From Paralvinella palmiformis (Eukaryota > Annelida > Polychaeta > Terebellida > Alvinellidae), in the NCBI GenBank assembly GCA_025642065.1, contig JAODUP010000313.1:493503-557502 (forward strand): a DNA stretch of 64,000 nucleotides, written 5' to 3'. The notes under the pieces are model-generated. The model was not told the DNA's origin. It did no database searches and saw nothing but the letters and a program-made list of their open reading frames with translations. Both the position numbers and the translations under genes were made by a program. This document shows positions 47,986 through 61,700 of the stretch, piece by piece. Position 1 is the stretch's first letter, and the number at the start of each line of letters is the position of its first letter.

Positions 47986-48299
47986 TAATAATGATTCATT
48001 ACTGTATATACCTTTAATTATATTGTATGTGTCGAAGATTTTTCCTGGACATTTATATGTTAAAGTGACATCTGGTTCAGAGCAACTTAAATTTTGGACG
48101 CTGATACTAACATTTATTATACTTTTACTATGTTAAATCTCTAGAATAATAGTATGTCAACAAATGATACTCAATGATACCCAAAGAATCCGACTAATTC
48201 CGATAAATAGTATCATATAATACATTATATTTATAACATTATCTTTCATCTGTTAAGTAAAGTATATTTATGGTCGTTTAGAGCCAAGTCATACTTTAC

Positions 48300-48899
<600 letters not shown>

Positions 48900-48901
48900 T
48901 C

Positions 48902-48946
48902 ACGTTATTGGACAACTTGTAATAAATATATCAAGTAAACCAAAAG
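48902..48946 (+). repeat. Dispersed short repeat R-D, copy 1
   Basis: ACGTTATTGGACAACTTGTA and the following ATAAATATATCAAGTAA are shared with 58329-58366. Confidence 0.8.
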
Positions 48947-49194
48947 AAAATAATTAGTTTCGTACTACAGAAACTTTGTCAAAAGTAATACAAAAGTTGT
49001 TCATAAAGTTGTTCATAAAATAAGTTATTCATTCTTGGACATACAATGACGGACTTTGTAATTGATAAGATCGAAGCGAAAGAAAATAATAAACATATCT
49101 AGACTTGTCAAAATCCTTTAATTAATACATTGAGATATTGTTCGATGCGGGGATAACCATTAGACTGATTTAGACGTTATTTGTCTAATCAAAC

Positions 49195-49910
49195 TCAACA
49201 TGGGCAGTATAAAGAAAACTACAGTGCTCCGAAATAAGGCTGTACGGCTGATTAACAAAAGTTAGTACAATGCTCATACCACCAAACCTTTCAAAACATG
49301 CAACATAATGACGTTAAAGTCAATTTAGGAATTCGAAACAGCCAGATTCATGTTTGACTGTATGCAAAAACCATTTCCAAGACCTTTAATAGAGCAGTTC
49401 ACACTTAATATTAGAGTCCACGATAACACAATACACGACAAATTCAGGCACCTCCTGTAAACAACCGCCGCGCTTGTCTTACTTCTAATCCTAGTTTATA
49501 CAAAGGTCCCGCAATATGGGGAAATCTACACTCTAAAGTAAAAAACACAGCAACACAGCCACCAAAACACATTTGTTAGTAGTAGTGTTAGAAGTGTGTA
49601 AATTGATCATCTGCAGCTTCTTTAATGTGTTCTTATATTGAGAGATTGTTTTGTCTCACTAATAGGTCATTGTGTTATGAGACTGTTATATGTATTACAC
49701 TCGTAACGTTTTTTTCTCACACTTCTTTTATGTAATACCTAAGTAAGTAAGTATCGGTTATATGTATTGTTTGGTATATTAAATATATATATTATTGCCA
49801 TGAGTTCTTAGCCTATAAGGATATTGGTGTTACCTCTGATGAAACTATTGTAATGTATATGCCTATTATGTACAGTATATGGAGGAATAAACACGAACTA
49901 ACTAATTACC
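49195..49910 (+). pseudogene. LINE ORF2 C-terminal relic with 3' region
   Basis: Plus-strand frames read VLRNKAVRLINKS, then after a stop NAHTTKPFKTCNIMTLKSI, FETARFMFDCMQKPFPRPLI, a NIRVHDNTIHDKFRH block, and VNNRRACLTSNPSLYKGPAI with following WGNLHSKVKN (49455-49545). This is the C-terminal end of a jockey-like ORF2: QkkAIRLI, aHT.PLF....ILtL, f.f.y...P and GPxxWNxL blocks. A 3' region to about 49910 ends with a short AACTAACTAATT tail. The RT core is absent (5' truncation). Confidence 0.8.
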
Positions 49911-51580
49911 TCGAACTAATATGTCCACTTTGACCTCGAGTTCATTGATGAACATTATGAAAAGGGTGGCACACTTATTATATTAATTTTTCTTTGTTCT
50001 GTTGGATTCCCATACGCCTAATAAGGGATGTTTATAGATATGATAAGGGATGTTTATAGATATCGTTGTAATTGTATTTATGTCCATCAAAGTAATTAAT
50101 TCCAGTTGATTTAGATGTTTTTCTTTTAAAACTCTGACCTAGTAACATATTGGACATTTGGTTGAATGGCTACTGACAAAGAACTTCTGATAACATGAAT
50201 CGAAAAACATAGAAGTTATTTACAGTTAAAAGGATATTAACTGTTGAGCATTACGGTAAATGTAGAAAATCCTGGCCACATTTAAGTTTTCAAACAGTTC
50301 CCAAAAACTCATTATTCAAGATAGATAATTCAATTTTTCTTATCGAGAAAAGTAAGTTACCCTAAACCTGGCTATACATGTTATTTGAGTGTTATCATCG
50401 TGTGTTATATGAGTTTGAAACCAAATCTAGGATTTCACCATGTCCTGGCCACATTTTACCCACTCCGAGCCGGTTAATATTACTTTTCACCTAAACCTAG
50501 CCACCATTTCTTTAACGCGAGCATACTTGTACAAAGAATGGTTTGTACATCCAACAATTATACTATCAATGTAACGCATCTGTCATTTAAAGGTTAGTAT
50601 GAGGAAGTAAGTAGAAAGAAGTGACTAGGAGAAAGAGGCTAGTTTCATTCGTCATGTGGGGGGGGGGGTCCGCAGGTAGGCGAAACACCAAACTTTAGGG
50701 ACTAATCATTGTAACTACCTGATCTAAGCCACTTTGTTAAATACTCTATACGAACCCAAAATATGTGAACTTTACTGAAAGTCTCTCATAAAAATGGAAA
50801 ATGGACAAGATCAACCTAAATCTAAAGAAATTAGACCCTTGTACACCAAAGTCTAGAGACTGGAGAACAATCAACCATGGTCTACGTACTAAGCCCATAG
50901 TCAGTTTTAGAGAATCATTTCCAATTATAATTGGAATTATGAAATGATTCCTTCACAAAGGTGTGTCTGTTTTGAACTCCTGGCTAAAGAACATATACAA
51001 CAGTCAAAAGTTAAATTATAAAAATACAATCTGTTATTAACTTATTCCAAGAACACTAAACTGTTAATACACGGTTTGTGTCAAAGCATTAATGAATGAA
51101 TGAATGAATAAACGAATAAATGCATTTTATTTCCCAATTTACATTACAATATAATAGCATCAAATAAGTAAACTAATATAGACATAAACACACTATATCA
51201 ACAGTTAATGTGAATTGGAGGGACTGTGTAGACTGCTGGCTGTCTTACCACAGCCCCCCCCCCAAGAAATAGAACATATAACGAAATGTCAACTAACTGT
51301 GTCTGCGCCGAGCGGTAGAGGCAAACTTCGGGTGAAAGTTCAGGCTGCAGAATATATTAATTATTGATAATATTTATAATTTCTCATCTGATCATTTAAT
51401 TAGGATGTCGATAAGCATAACATCTAGCAGGATTTCAAAGACATCTATTAAAGACCTATAAACACTACACTTCTGAATCTCACCACTATCCCATACATCA
51501 AAATGATCAACTTTGCATGTATATTTATATATTCCTGGGGTCACAGTTTCAACTATTCAGAGTAATGCTAGGACAACTTG
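49911..51580. other. AT-rich spacer
   Basis: A 22-base tandem duplication (AAGGGATGTTTATAGATAT twice, 50022-50062), a nested palindrome at 50912-50950, and G9/C9 runs at 50659 and 51255. No gene recognised. Confidence 0.5.
50912..50950. repeat. Nested palindrome
   Basis: GAATCATTTC and GAAATGATTC arms enclose the palindrome CCAATTATAATTGG. Confidence 0.9.
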
Positions 51581-51582
51581 GT

Positions 51583-51873
51583 TCATTGTCTTCTACATAG
51601 GTCGTTGATGTGTTTTCCTGTCCATTTATTTGAACATTCTTCATAACACCACTTTATCCAGACGCTACATTGAATCCAATCCTCATTTGGAGGATTAGTA
51701 TATTTCCCCTCAAAACAAATACAGAAGTAACCAACGTCATCCGACAGCTTCAAGATCTTGATAGATAATGTTCTCGTTAGTATGTCAATAAAGATTCTAC
51801 TCATCGTAAAAGATATATCATTATCTGGATTAATCATCAGATAAATTACATATAAATGAGGAAATGCGAACAA
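51583..51873 (-). pseudogene. Transposase C-terminal PHD-like scrap
   Basis: In the 96-codon minus frame, residues about 47-96 contain VGYFCICFEGKYTNPPNEDW and IQCSVWIKWCYEECSNKW. This resembles the C-terminal cysteine block (CxxC...EDWIxCxxCxxWxHExC...CxxC) of some DDE transposases. One expected Cys is Trp (CSVW) and the His of WxHExC is Tyr. The first half of the frame is not recognised. The link to a pogo or piggyBac type is a pattern judgement only. Confidence 0.45.
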
Positions 51874-52689
51874 TTAATTGAACATCATGTGCATCATAAC
51901 GTTGATGACTCTTATTAATATATAATCTTTGTGTTGAATTTGATTGAAACGATTGCTGATTCCTAGTTCAATTGAGTTCTATTAGATCAATGACCACATA
52001 TAGTTGTACTATTTCTCAAGGAATATATCCGGAGGTTTGAATGACTTTCTGTGGGGGCATATTTGGGAAAAACTATATCCAATACTTATGGGAATATTTG
52101 ATTCTTTTCGGAAGCTATTATTATAAATGGTTGATATTTCTCATCTCTGTGTCACTAATGCCAAAGTTATCATTCCCACAAACCTGTTATCACAGAAGAA
52201 TATAATTATGGCGCCTATATTTTTTAAGAGTAAATATTAATTTCGAGTTGTGCCAGAAGTTACGATAAATAACAATGATTTTATTGTATATATTGATGTC
52301 ACATTTCACTTGTTAAGTCCATAGCTCACTGTATTGGAGACGTCCAGTTTGGCCCTGTGTGACCTATGTCCCTAGCCTCTATAATTACACCGTCTCATAC
52401 ATTATTCAATATGCATGGATCAATACGGGTAGCCCCGTGATGTTGTATTTTCTATTTGCCCATAGATGTATAACACTTCTATTGCCCCTTAATGAGATCC
52501 AGAGATATTTGAGCTACGGGTTGTAATTGTCAAAATTTGGAAACAGTTTTTAATTAATTACTTATATTGAAATAATTATAATAATCTAGATACGAACGAA
52601 TTTAATCACCCGATACAATATACACGAGATACTTCGTTTTATATTTTCAATGTATGCTTACTTCTTGCCAAATAATATCACGTGATCAT
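51874..52689. other. AT-rich spacer
   Basis: Nothing recognised. Confidence 0.5.
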
Positions 52690-52697
52690 CCCATTTC

Positions 52698-52734
<37 letters not shown>

Positions 52735-53590
52735 TATATTTAATAAAGCGCCTTACTAGCAGGAGCCATTCAAAGGCGCTGTTCAAATAATATGTAATAT
52801 AATAATACCACAAATAATATTTCTGTAAAAACCTGTAATGATTTAAAAGATAATAATTATTTATCCGTGAAAGCGACCTTAAATAGGTGTGTTTTTAGAA
52901 GAGACTTAAAATTTCCAAGATTTGCAGGCAACCTATTCCACAAAGTGGGGGCTGCAACACTAAACGCACAATCACCATATGACTTGAGCTGAGACACTGG
53001 CACCTGCAATAGTATCTGACTGGATGACCTGAGTTTTCGGGATGACTTTCTAATGGAAACCAGTTCACACAGGTATTTGGCGCCATATCATTAATAGATT
53101 TATAAGTTATTAACAGAATCTTGAAATGGATACACTGTCTAACAGGTAGCCAATGTAGTTTTTGAAGAATTGGGGTGATATGATCATATTTTCTAGTATT
53201 TGTTACAATGCGAGCTGCACTATTCTGAATTCGCTGAAGGCGATTAATGTTATAATCAGATATACCATATAACAGGGAGTTACAATAGTCTATACAAGAT
53301 GTAACAAAGGCATGAACTACAGTTACAAGTGATTCTTGTGTCAAGAAAGCTTTTAAACAGTGGATGTTCTTAAGATGGTAGTAGGCAGCTCGGCAACTGA
53401 TGTGACATGTTCATGCATGTTAATACATTGATCAAAAATAACCCCTAGAATTTTTACTGACCCATTAGGGGTAATCGAAGATGCACCCATCTGTAATGCT
53501 GGTGTCTTTAGGGATTTAACACAATGTGGTGATGCCAAATATAAAATATTTATTTAATTATCATTTAGTTTTAGAAGATTTTGAGTCATC
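52690..53590 (-). pseudogene. LINE RT C-terminal relic, family L3T copy C, longest
   Basis: Minus strand. It starts near 53585 with MASPHCVKSLKTPALQMGAS and VKILGVIFDQCINMHEHV (normally VKNLGVxFD), then TQESLVTVVHAFVTSCIDYC, NSLLYGISDYNINRLQRIQN, HWLPVRQCIHFKILL and, after a frame shift, LVLQPPLCGIGC (a shifted read of FSVAAPTLWN). The family tail CTCCTGCTAGTAAGGCGCTT is followed by (ATT)n at 52700-52735. It extends further 5' than copies A and B and is closest to the parental sequence. All copies lack the YADD core. Confidence 0.9.
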
Positions 53591-53740
53591 CATAGCCGAA
53601 TATAAACATAAATTAAGGTAATTAAATGGATCAAAATAAATGAATGATAATTTAAAAACGATTGCCAAGTGTACACAATATTGATAACTTAAGAAAACCG
53701 CAATACATATGTCTCAGTTATTTCTCTAACACAACTTTGT
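53591..53740. other. AT-rich spacer
   Basis: Nothing recognised. Confidence 0.4.
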
Positions 53741-53990
53741 TTAAACAACAACAACAACAACAACAACACAACAACAACGACAACGACAATTGTAATTAAT
53801 TTATTTAAACAATAACAACAGCGACAATAATAACAATAACAACGTTATTCATTCTCCAAAAATATTATGGCTGATATTTAGTTAAATATTACTGTCGATC
53901 TATATATTGATAATGATAATGAAGATGATGATGATGATGATAATGATAATAATAATAACGATGATAATAATAATAATGGTAAAATATTTT
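53741..53990. repeat. (AAC)n / (AAT)n / (GAT)n field
   Basis: Interrupted trinucleotide tracts. Confidence 0.95.
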
Positions 53991-55325
53991 AATCTGTTAA
54001 AGTATTCAAGGACAACATACAGATAAAATGATAAATATGAAGTAATAAGATGAAATTATAAAATAAAACCAAACAGATAGAAGGACATTTTATTTTGTAT
54101 GAATATGCAATTATGTGATTTATATTTCCTCAGAAATGGGGGTTGAATGAAATAAATAAATAAATAAAAAATAATATTGTGTATTTTGAGAAGAAACAAA
54201 AAACTGTTGGTATACAAGACCTTATTTTGATGCTACAACAAAACTCCCCTTTTAAGGAGAGTGAAGGCACTGTAGTCAAGTTTCCGTATTAGGGATGTGT
54301 CCCGATTATGGGATTAGATAATTTTGTGAAATTTCGAAAACATCGGACAAGAAATATATTGTTCTTCGTATTTGAATATCGGATGCTTATTTTATTCATC
54401 ATACATTCAATATATTATGTATGTAATTGTTCACACTTTTTGAATTGACAACATCTTTAGCAATCATACTACACGTGTAAATAAAACATCTTTTACGTGT
54501 AAATTTTCATTATATCAGACAGTTGCGTGAATGAAGATTTAAAACCAATGTGATTGAAGTTTGGTTGACCTTTTGACATTTAAACATGTATGGTCGTTCG
54601 CCCCCCCAGTGCCTAGACATTCAGTAATCAGGAATTAAAAACATACAAATTATCTCATTTGACTATTTGATAATAAATCTTAGATGTATTCCCAATTGTC
54701 ATCTAATATATATGAGCTACTAAATAGGTAAACAGATACATAATTCATATTTGTTGATCAAGGTAACAATGATCACAACCAAAAGTCGGTGTATATTATA
54801 TTAAGTTATATCTAGTACAAATAAAATTACTTCTAACTAATAAACTCCTTTAGTTTCATCAGATCAATATTGTTAAATGAAACAAGAAGAAAGTCACGGT
54901 GGTTAAATCAAGATTGATTCAATATTGGAGTCTGAACAATTGTATTCTCAACCTAAATAGGCAGCAAATAAGTTATAGCTTAATTCAATGAAACAAAACA
55001 CGAATAAAAGGTTTGATGATTAAATAGCACTTAATATTATCTAAGTTTTTTACTAATTCATGGCAATATTTAAATGTTAAGGCGATAACTGTTATAAATA
55101 TATCTTTGTCCATAATAAAACACAATTGAGTGTAGGCAATCTCATAACTTATCTACTCATATTCAAAAGAATTACCATATTTTAAAATAAATAAATAATT
55201 TTTAAAAGATTTTGCGCTGAAATATTTACGTTAATATTAATGTATTCGTTAATAATTAATTAATATAATTATGCTGATAACCTTGTTGCACCTTATATTT
55301 GTACTTGATCACACAATTAATCCAT
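53991..55325. other. AT-rich spacer
   Basis: No gene or recognisable element. Confidence 0.5.
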
Positions 55326-55326
55326 C

Positions 55327-55373
<47 letters not shown>

Positions 55374-55445
55374 TCAACAACAATGCCAGCAAAAATACAA
55401 GTAATTATAAAAATAAAAATAATTAATTAATAATAATAATAGTAA
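55326..55445. repeat. (AAT)n trinucleotide tract
   Basis: About 15 perfect units then degenerate. Confidence 0.95.
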
Positions 55446-56625
55446 TCCTAAAATAGTTTTAATAAAGTAATCTTGAAAGAGCAGGAATTCAAAAGTAGAC
55501 TCTGATAAACATCACAGAACATCAAAATAAAGTAATATATCTAGGGAAATCACTAAGAATAAAGGGATAATTAAATTTAATATTAATTATAAACTACCAA
55601 TACAACATGACATCATCAGAGATAAGAACACATACATCTTACTGAGAAACTAACTTGTTAATTATGTATTGGTATCGAATGGTATAATAAGCTCGTGTTA
55701 GTTGTTTGGATAATTACTTTTACATCTAACACGAAGAGACATAATTGTTCTCTTTATCAAGCCCCAAATAATTCACTTTTATAATAAACCAAAGGGTGTT
55801 TAGATGCTACCTTTATCCAGGTGATGGAATATGATCCTTCTCATGCTACGACCAAATATCGCTGGAAGGGTTTGAGGCAATAAAATGACAAATATTTTAG
55901 AAATATTTACCTATTAATCCTGTCATTAATTTCTGTATTTACTACTGTCAGGCTAAGTAAGTTGTCATTAAAATATGAAAATAACATTAGCAAAGTATTT
56001 TCGTAATAGGATTATGAGTTTCAGATAAGCGAATCCTCATCAGGAACTGATCGAAAATATGAAAATTATTTTCTGTTTCGAAAAGAAACTAATTTCCAAA
56101 TTATCAAGAACAACAAGACAAGTAGGCCCTTTTGTTATTAATTATTTTATGATCAGAGATGAAGTTTATTCGTGATGATAATATATTACGATCGATTATA
56201 TTTTCGCAAGTAATCATAACCATTAATGCCATTCCCAGATTTGATGTAATTGTAATCATATACATTGTATTTATAATAGTAATCGGAGATTACTTAAGGC
56301 CATACATAAGGTGTCAATAATTACTATCTTTTACATATATTAAAACATCAATATTTCGTTTTCTTATCAAACGCTAATGAGTTTATAATGCCACAATGGG
56401 CAGCTATATTAGGCTTCCTTATAAATGTTAGGTTTTGACATTTTTCACTCATTTATTTCCGTCTGGCAGAGTAGTGTTCTGACATCATAAACATGAACAT
56501 GTTCTAGTTTAGTTTTGCTCAGTATTTCTAACGTCATCGCTTTTCGTTTACTAAACACTGCGCATGCGTGCATATTCTGCTCGATAATAATCAGCCACTT
56601 GGCAGCTAGCTGAAGGTGATCAGTA
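55446..56625. other. AT-rich spacer
   Basis: No gene or element recognised. The 71-codon minus frame at 56445-56660 is not recognised and overlaps repeat R-B. Confidence 0.5.
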
Positions 56626-56806
56626 TAAGCACAAATATATAACGACATTGATATACACAAACATTTACAAGATCTACATAACAGAGGTGTTAATGATGGC
56701 AGTAAAGGTCAATGTTTTAGAATCGTATACAAAATGTATTGAATACTAAATAATTACTTTTAATGTGTTAAGTGTAGTATTTGTTATATAGATTTATATA
56801 GCCGTC
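56626..56806 (+). repeat. Dispersed repeat R-B, copy 2, ending in (AT)n
   Basis: Near-identical to 29994-30173; both end TTTATATAGCC a few bases before (AT)n. Confidence 0.93.
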
Positions 56807-56807
56807 A

Positions 56808-56809
<2 letters not shown>

Positions 56810-56886
<77 letters not shown>
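56810..56886. repeat. (TA)n microsatellite
   Basis: About 75 bases. Confidence 0.98.
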
Positions 56887-56888
<2 letters not shown>

Positions 56889-57275
56889 GCATTATTGAAG
56901 TCCCCGAGCTTCATACTGAGGTAACATTAGTTAGACAATTACTTGGTTTAATTAACACAATATTATATGCGTAGTGTATTACATGTGTGATAATTTGCCC
57001 AGGAGTCTTGGGAGAAAGTAATTAATCCTACACACAATAGAATGACGTCACTACGAACGTCTCGAACTGATAACTGACTTGGCTGGTAACGCCAGATGAG
57101 GGATTAAGATTAGGTTAATCTTAAGTTAATGTTGCAGTAACATTGTGTAGGAGATCATACCTTAGAACCACAAATGAGCATTATGCCCAGATCGGGAGAC
57201 TATTCCCAAAAGAGTCGATTAATGACGTCATTCACTTCACTACTCGAGATAAATAAATCAAGAGAGCTGGTTTGT

Positions 57276-57450
57276 CATTCAATCAGGCAACTGGCAAGGT
57301 TTTTCTCCCCCGAACATGACGTTTATAGTAAACTGAGGTGCCACCACGTTAAACAACTACCACCACCAGAATAACTGAAACCAACACCAGGTGGCTGTGC
57401 CCAATAGGCGACAGCCAGAGGTCTCTATCCAAGACTTCAACAACAGCAAC
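57276..57450 (+). mobile_element. SINE body fragment
   Basis: 57280-57326 matches the SINE at 3246-3292. Its 3' part AATAGGCGACAGCCAGAGG (57401-57419) is related to AATAAGCGACAGCCTGGGG at the end of the next SINE. Confidence 0.6.
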
Positions 57451-57464
57451 AATACTTTAAACAG

Positions 57465-57750
57465 TGAGCTCCAGTGGCCTAGCGGTTAAACACCCGACAC
57501 TTGGTGCCAAGGGACAGAGGCTCGATCCCAGCAAGAGGTTGTAACATTTTCAGAGATTAATTTCTCGGCTCACAACATCTTGGGTGGCTGACCACGTTAA
57601 ATGGCGCTGCCGATTCCACCAAATTATTTCGGCTCCACCTTTCCGTACTGCTCCGCTGTGAGTGGTGGTGGGGGGGGGGAAGATTTCTCAACCACGCCAA
57701 CATAGAGGCAGCGGTGAATAAGCGACAGCCTGGGGATTCTACCCGAAAAA
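57465..57750 (+). mobile_element. tRNA-derived SINE, nearly complete
   Basis: A-box TGGCCTAGCGG at 57475-57485 and B-box GGCTCGATCCC at 57519-57529 give a clear tRNA-like head. A GC-rich body with CACGTTAAATGGC and GGTGAATAAGCGACAGCC follows. The G9 run near 57669 and the body are far more GC-rich than the flanks. Confidence 0.75.
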
Positions 57751-57779
57751 CAAAACAAAGCAATACGTTAGACACATGC

Positions 57780-57815
57780 ACTTGATAAAGGTTTGTTATA
57801 ACCGAAACTAGTCGC
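57780..57815 (+). ncRNA. Hammerhead-core-like motif with paired stem II
   Basis: TTGATAA (57782-57788), a GGTT/AACC stem with a six-base loop (57790-57803) and GAAAC (57804-57808). Two core positions differ from CTGATGA. Confidence 0.35.
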
Positions 57816-58029
57816 TGAGTGAAAATACTACTATTTCTGCTATTGTCGGAGGTATTAGGATTATTGCCATAACATATATTATATATACTAATATATATGC
57901 TTATTTCCAATTATAGCTGCTTTATATATATACTAATATATATAATTGTTTTTTTATTTAGGTAGTGATCGTAAGAATTATAAACATCAGGAAAACCTGA
58001 GCCCAAGCCTTTATTATATGTAACATAAC

Positions 58030-58110
58030 CCCCCCCCACACACACATACATACATACATACATACATACATACATACATACACACACATACGCACATGCA
58101 CACACAAACG
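58030..58110. repeat. (CA)n/(CATA)n microsatellite
   Basis: C9 run, then CACACA, then nine CATA units, then CACACA. Confidence 0.95.
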
Positions 58111-58328
58111 TAAGCGCATATGCCGGCCTGCACAGAAACATACATACTTTGCGAACGCACAAATACATTGGCACACACATACATTTATGTCCAGTATACT
58201 AATTATATCCACATATATAAGAGTTGTTTGACATAGTTCACCCCCCTAATCTAAAGAATATCAACGAAATAAATAACAGTTAAATGCGTTATGACAAAGG
58301 GTCTTCAATTAACCCTTCATCCAAATGT

Positions 58329-58367
58329 TACGTTATTGGACAACTTGTAATTAATATATCAAGTAAT
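58329..58367 (+). repeat. Dispersed short repeat R-D, copy 2
   Basis: Counterpart of 48902-48946. Confidence 0.8.
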
Positions 58368-58599
58368 TTGGGACACAATATTTGACTTCCTACTACGCTG
58401 AGAAATTTATGTTGACTTAATACGACAATATTGGTCCCGAAAACATTAATAAACTATATTGTTGGATATAAATAAGACGTTTATCTATAGTAGTATTGTT
58501 TATCTCTCAGACACGTTAAATATATTTATGGGTAGACTGGAGTCAATTCTTCATCTCACCGGATTTCCGGATTTCCGGATTGTCATAAAGACTTTATTA

Positions 58600-59580
58600 A
58601 AGACTTTACTACAAACCTTTTAGTAAAGTAACTATTAACAGACTGGAAAGTGTCCTAGACAGCAACCAGCCAAAGGAACAAGCTGGATTCAGAAGAAGTT
58701 TCTCAACCATCGACCACAATCATACCATAAACCAGCTAAAGGAAAAATGCCTGGAACACACCACGCCAGTCACCATGACATTTGTGGATTACGAGAAGGT
58801 TTTTGATTCTGTGGAAACTCATTCAGTTCTAGAAGCACTGCAGGAACAAGGAATCAACGGCAACTACGTCAAATTAATAAGAGACATCTACACAGATAAC
58901 CCACAACAGTTTGTCTGCATAAAGATAGCATCGAAATAAAGATACAGAATGGAGTCCGACAAGGCGACACCGTGCCACCAAATTATTCATAGCCTGCTTG
59001 GAACAAATCTTCAAGACTATATACTGGACAAAAAGAGTAAGAATAATAACGGAGATAAATCATCCATCTATGATTTGCAGATGATATTATAATAATAGCT
59101 AACCCTGTAAAGGGCATTTAAGTAATGCTTCAAGAGCTTCACAACGCAAACAGGAAATGTGGACTGAAAATGAATACGAGAAAAACCAAGATCATGGCAG
59201 GAACCACAAGAACAACCAAGTCAGTATATGTAAATGGAATTCAACTTAATCGTGCAGAAGATAATGTTTACCTAGGCCAACGTTTTACATTAATAGAGAC
59301 AAACCAAGACAACGAAATAAAAAGAAGGATCAAAGCACGATGGCAGAACGTGGACATGGGCAGGTCATATCAGCCGCAGAACGGATACAGATAGGGTGCA
59401 GCATTGTCAGTTTAGACGCCCATGGGTAGCAAAGAAAACCGAGGAAGAAAACGAAAAAGCTGGAAAGATGAACTACAACAGTACTGGGACAATGTGAACT
59501 GGAGCATGAGTTCAACAAATCCAGACATTTGGAGGCAACGTGCTGAGGCTTTCAAGCCTACAGTGGCTGATCATGACTGA
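58600..59580 (+). pseudogene. RTE-type LINE reverse transcriptase relic
   Basis: Plus-strand broken frames read QPKEQAGFRRSFSTIDHNHT (normally QAGFRxGxST.DHI), VTMTFVDYEKVFDSVETHSV (a DYxKAFD block with the second Asp kept), LIRDIYTDN, an eroded VRQGDTxSP near 58960, then in frame 59125-59394 CGLKMNTRKTKIMA (normally GLxMNxxKTKxM), VYVNGIQLNRAEDNVYLGQR (normally YLGQ) and IKRRIKARW. Later frames give a remnant of the RGRPxxRW and W.........R..W endings. This set of motifs is the RTE/BovB type. The catalytic YADD is lost in the frame-broken stretch near 59075 (YDLQMIL). The 5' endonuclease is absent. Confidence 0.88.
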
Positions 59581-59761
59581 ATATGATAAACAATCTGGTA
59601 GAATTAATTGCTGTAAATAAAATCTGGAACCAGCTAGTTTTATTATAATAATATTTCATCAATAAAAGGTTACCTGTCTAATAAAACAGGTTTTAATGAT
59701 TAAGAACAGAATTAAAAAGATATTTCTGGAATTTGCCCCCACAAATACGTTTAATCCAAAA

Positions 59762-59762
<1 letters not shown>

Positions 59763-59844
<82 letters not shown>
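59763..59844. repeat. (AT)n microsatellite
   Basis: About 80 bases of perfect AT. Confidence 0.98.
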
Positions 59845-59846
<2 letters not shown>

Positions 59847-61539
59847 ATGTGTTTAGTGAAATATTATGAGAAGTGCGCCACATTTAATAAATTATACTTT
59901 CTTTTTGTTCTATTAGAGTGCAATCAAATATATATTTACACATATTGCTGTATGTGTTAATATTTACTAGTCAGCAAAGTAATATTCGCAGTTTGTTTAA
60001 CTATTTATTACACTCCGATACTAGTAACACGAGGAACATTTGGTGGAGTACAAACTGAAGGTACAACTAGGTAATATCACAGCTATAGATGTATAATTTT
60101 GAAGACAAGATCAAATGTAGGAATGTGGAACATTCGACTTTGTGACCGAGCATAGTTATGCAAATAATTAGTGTTTAAAGTGTAATATAAACCACAAAAT
60201 AAAGTAGCGGAAATTAAAATAAAATGGGAGTTAACCAAAATTTGACAATATTTATTTTGTAGACAAAGATCAAAGACACCTCAATATTTAGGATCCATAT
60301 ACCTTCGTTTCTTTACCTTAAATCTAACATATCTTCTCATCTGAGATAAAAACATTTGTACCAATTACAAGATTATAGCAATTATTCAACAATTTTGTCA
60401 ACATAAATAGGGCTTCATAACACTTCTTGCTACATCTAACTAAAGGTCTTCTATTGTTATCTATAATTTATGTCTAAACATCAACAATATTAATTCTTTG
60501 ATGATATTTTGAAATTAAAATTACGAACAGAATCCCCCACAGTTATTTCTTGTTTACTTTAATAGATAATATTAGCCGTGTCAATACATTTCTCTTGATC
60601 ATTTTTTGTTATCAATAAATTAACATATTTCTTGTATTGAGATATTGGCCGAGAAGATCTTTTCTTTATGTTACCAATATCAGAGTTGTTTATTAAACTC
60701 ATTACCATTACAAGGAATCATTTTTTAGATAATAGCTAGTAATCATAATTAACGAACACCTTAAACATAAAGATGTATATCAGCTAAATAACAATAAATA
60801 ACTTTCTAAATAACAACAAACAATAATTGTTAAATATAATGTCAGTATTACTTCACTCAATAGAAAATGTCTGGTTTCTCTTTTTTATACAAAACTACGC
60901 CCCAACTATGCTCCTATACTGTAGATCAGTATAATTTGGTGAACATGAAATAATGTCGAAAATGGCGATCAACAAACTATAGCCAATGCTTCCTGTTGCC
61001 AAAATATTATGCTGTACAGTACTTCATATGACACCCTGAAAGAACTACTCTGATTAACACATTAAACATGTGTAATATTATCAGAGACATCCATGATAAC
61101 ATTTAAAGTGGGATGTAGTTTCAAAGATGAATCATTGCGATTAACTAAAAGGGCCCAGATTTAGAATCCGGAAGTGGTACTATTTTTAACCAGCGATCAA
61201 ATTTGTCTGCAGATTTGTAATCATTTATATGCTGAGAATAGAAAACAATATGAAACCTCCTCATAAAGACTTTCTTATTATATTACTCGCAATCTGTCTT
61301 CAGTTTTGGCTATCAATTGCCTTTGCTATCGTCCAATCATGGCGATCGTTTGTCAAATACTAGTTCAAATCTGCTTAGAATGGAATTACTCGTATCACAA
61401 AAGTTAACGGTCTGGTCTGTTTCAAATTTGCTTATGGCTGGTGATTAACGGTCTGCTCTAAAATGAAGGTTTCCCTGAATGGCCTAGAAAACAAACCAAA
61501 AATTCAACTTTTCTGGAAGACCACAATTCGCAAAATATA
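59845..61539. other. AT-rich spacer
   Basis: No gene, RNA or repeat recognised in about 1.7 kb. Confidence 0.5.
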
Positions 61540-61632
61540 TACTGTGTATGTGTATGTGTGTGTATGTGTGTGTGTATGTGTGTGTGTGTGTGTGTCTATG
61601 TTTGAATGTATGTTTGTATGTATAAAGATATA

Positions 61633-61700
<68 letters not shown>

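Noticed and set aside
57475..57545. Functional tRNA gene
   Set aside because: Good A and B boxes, but the acceptor ends do not pair and a long SINE body follows.
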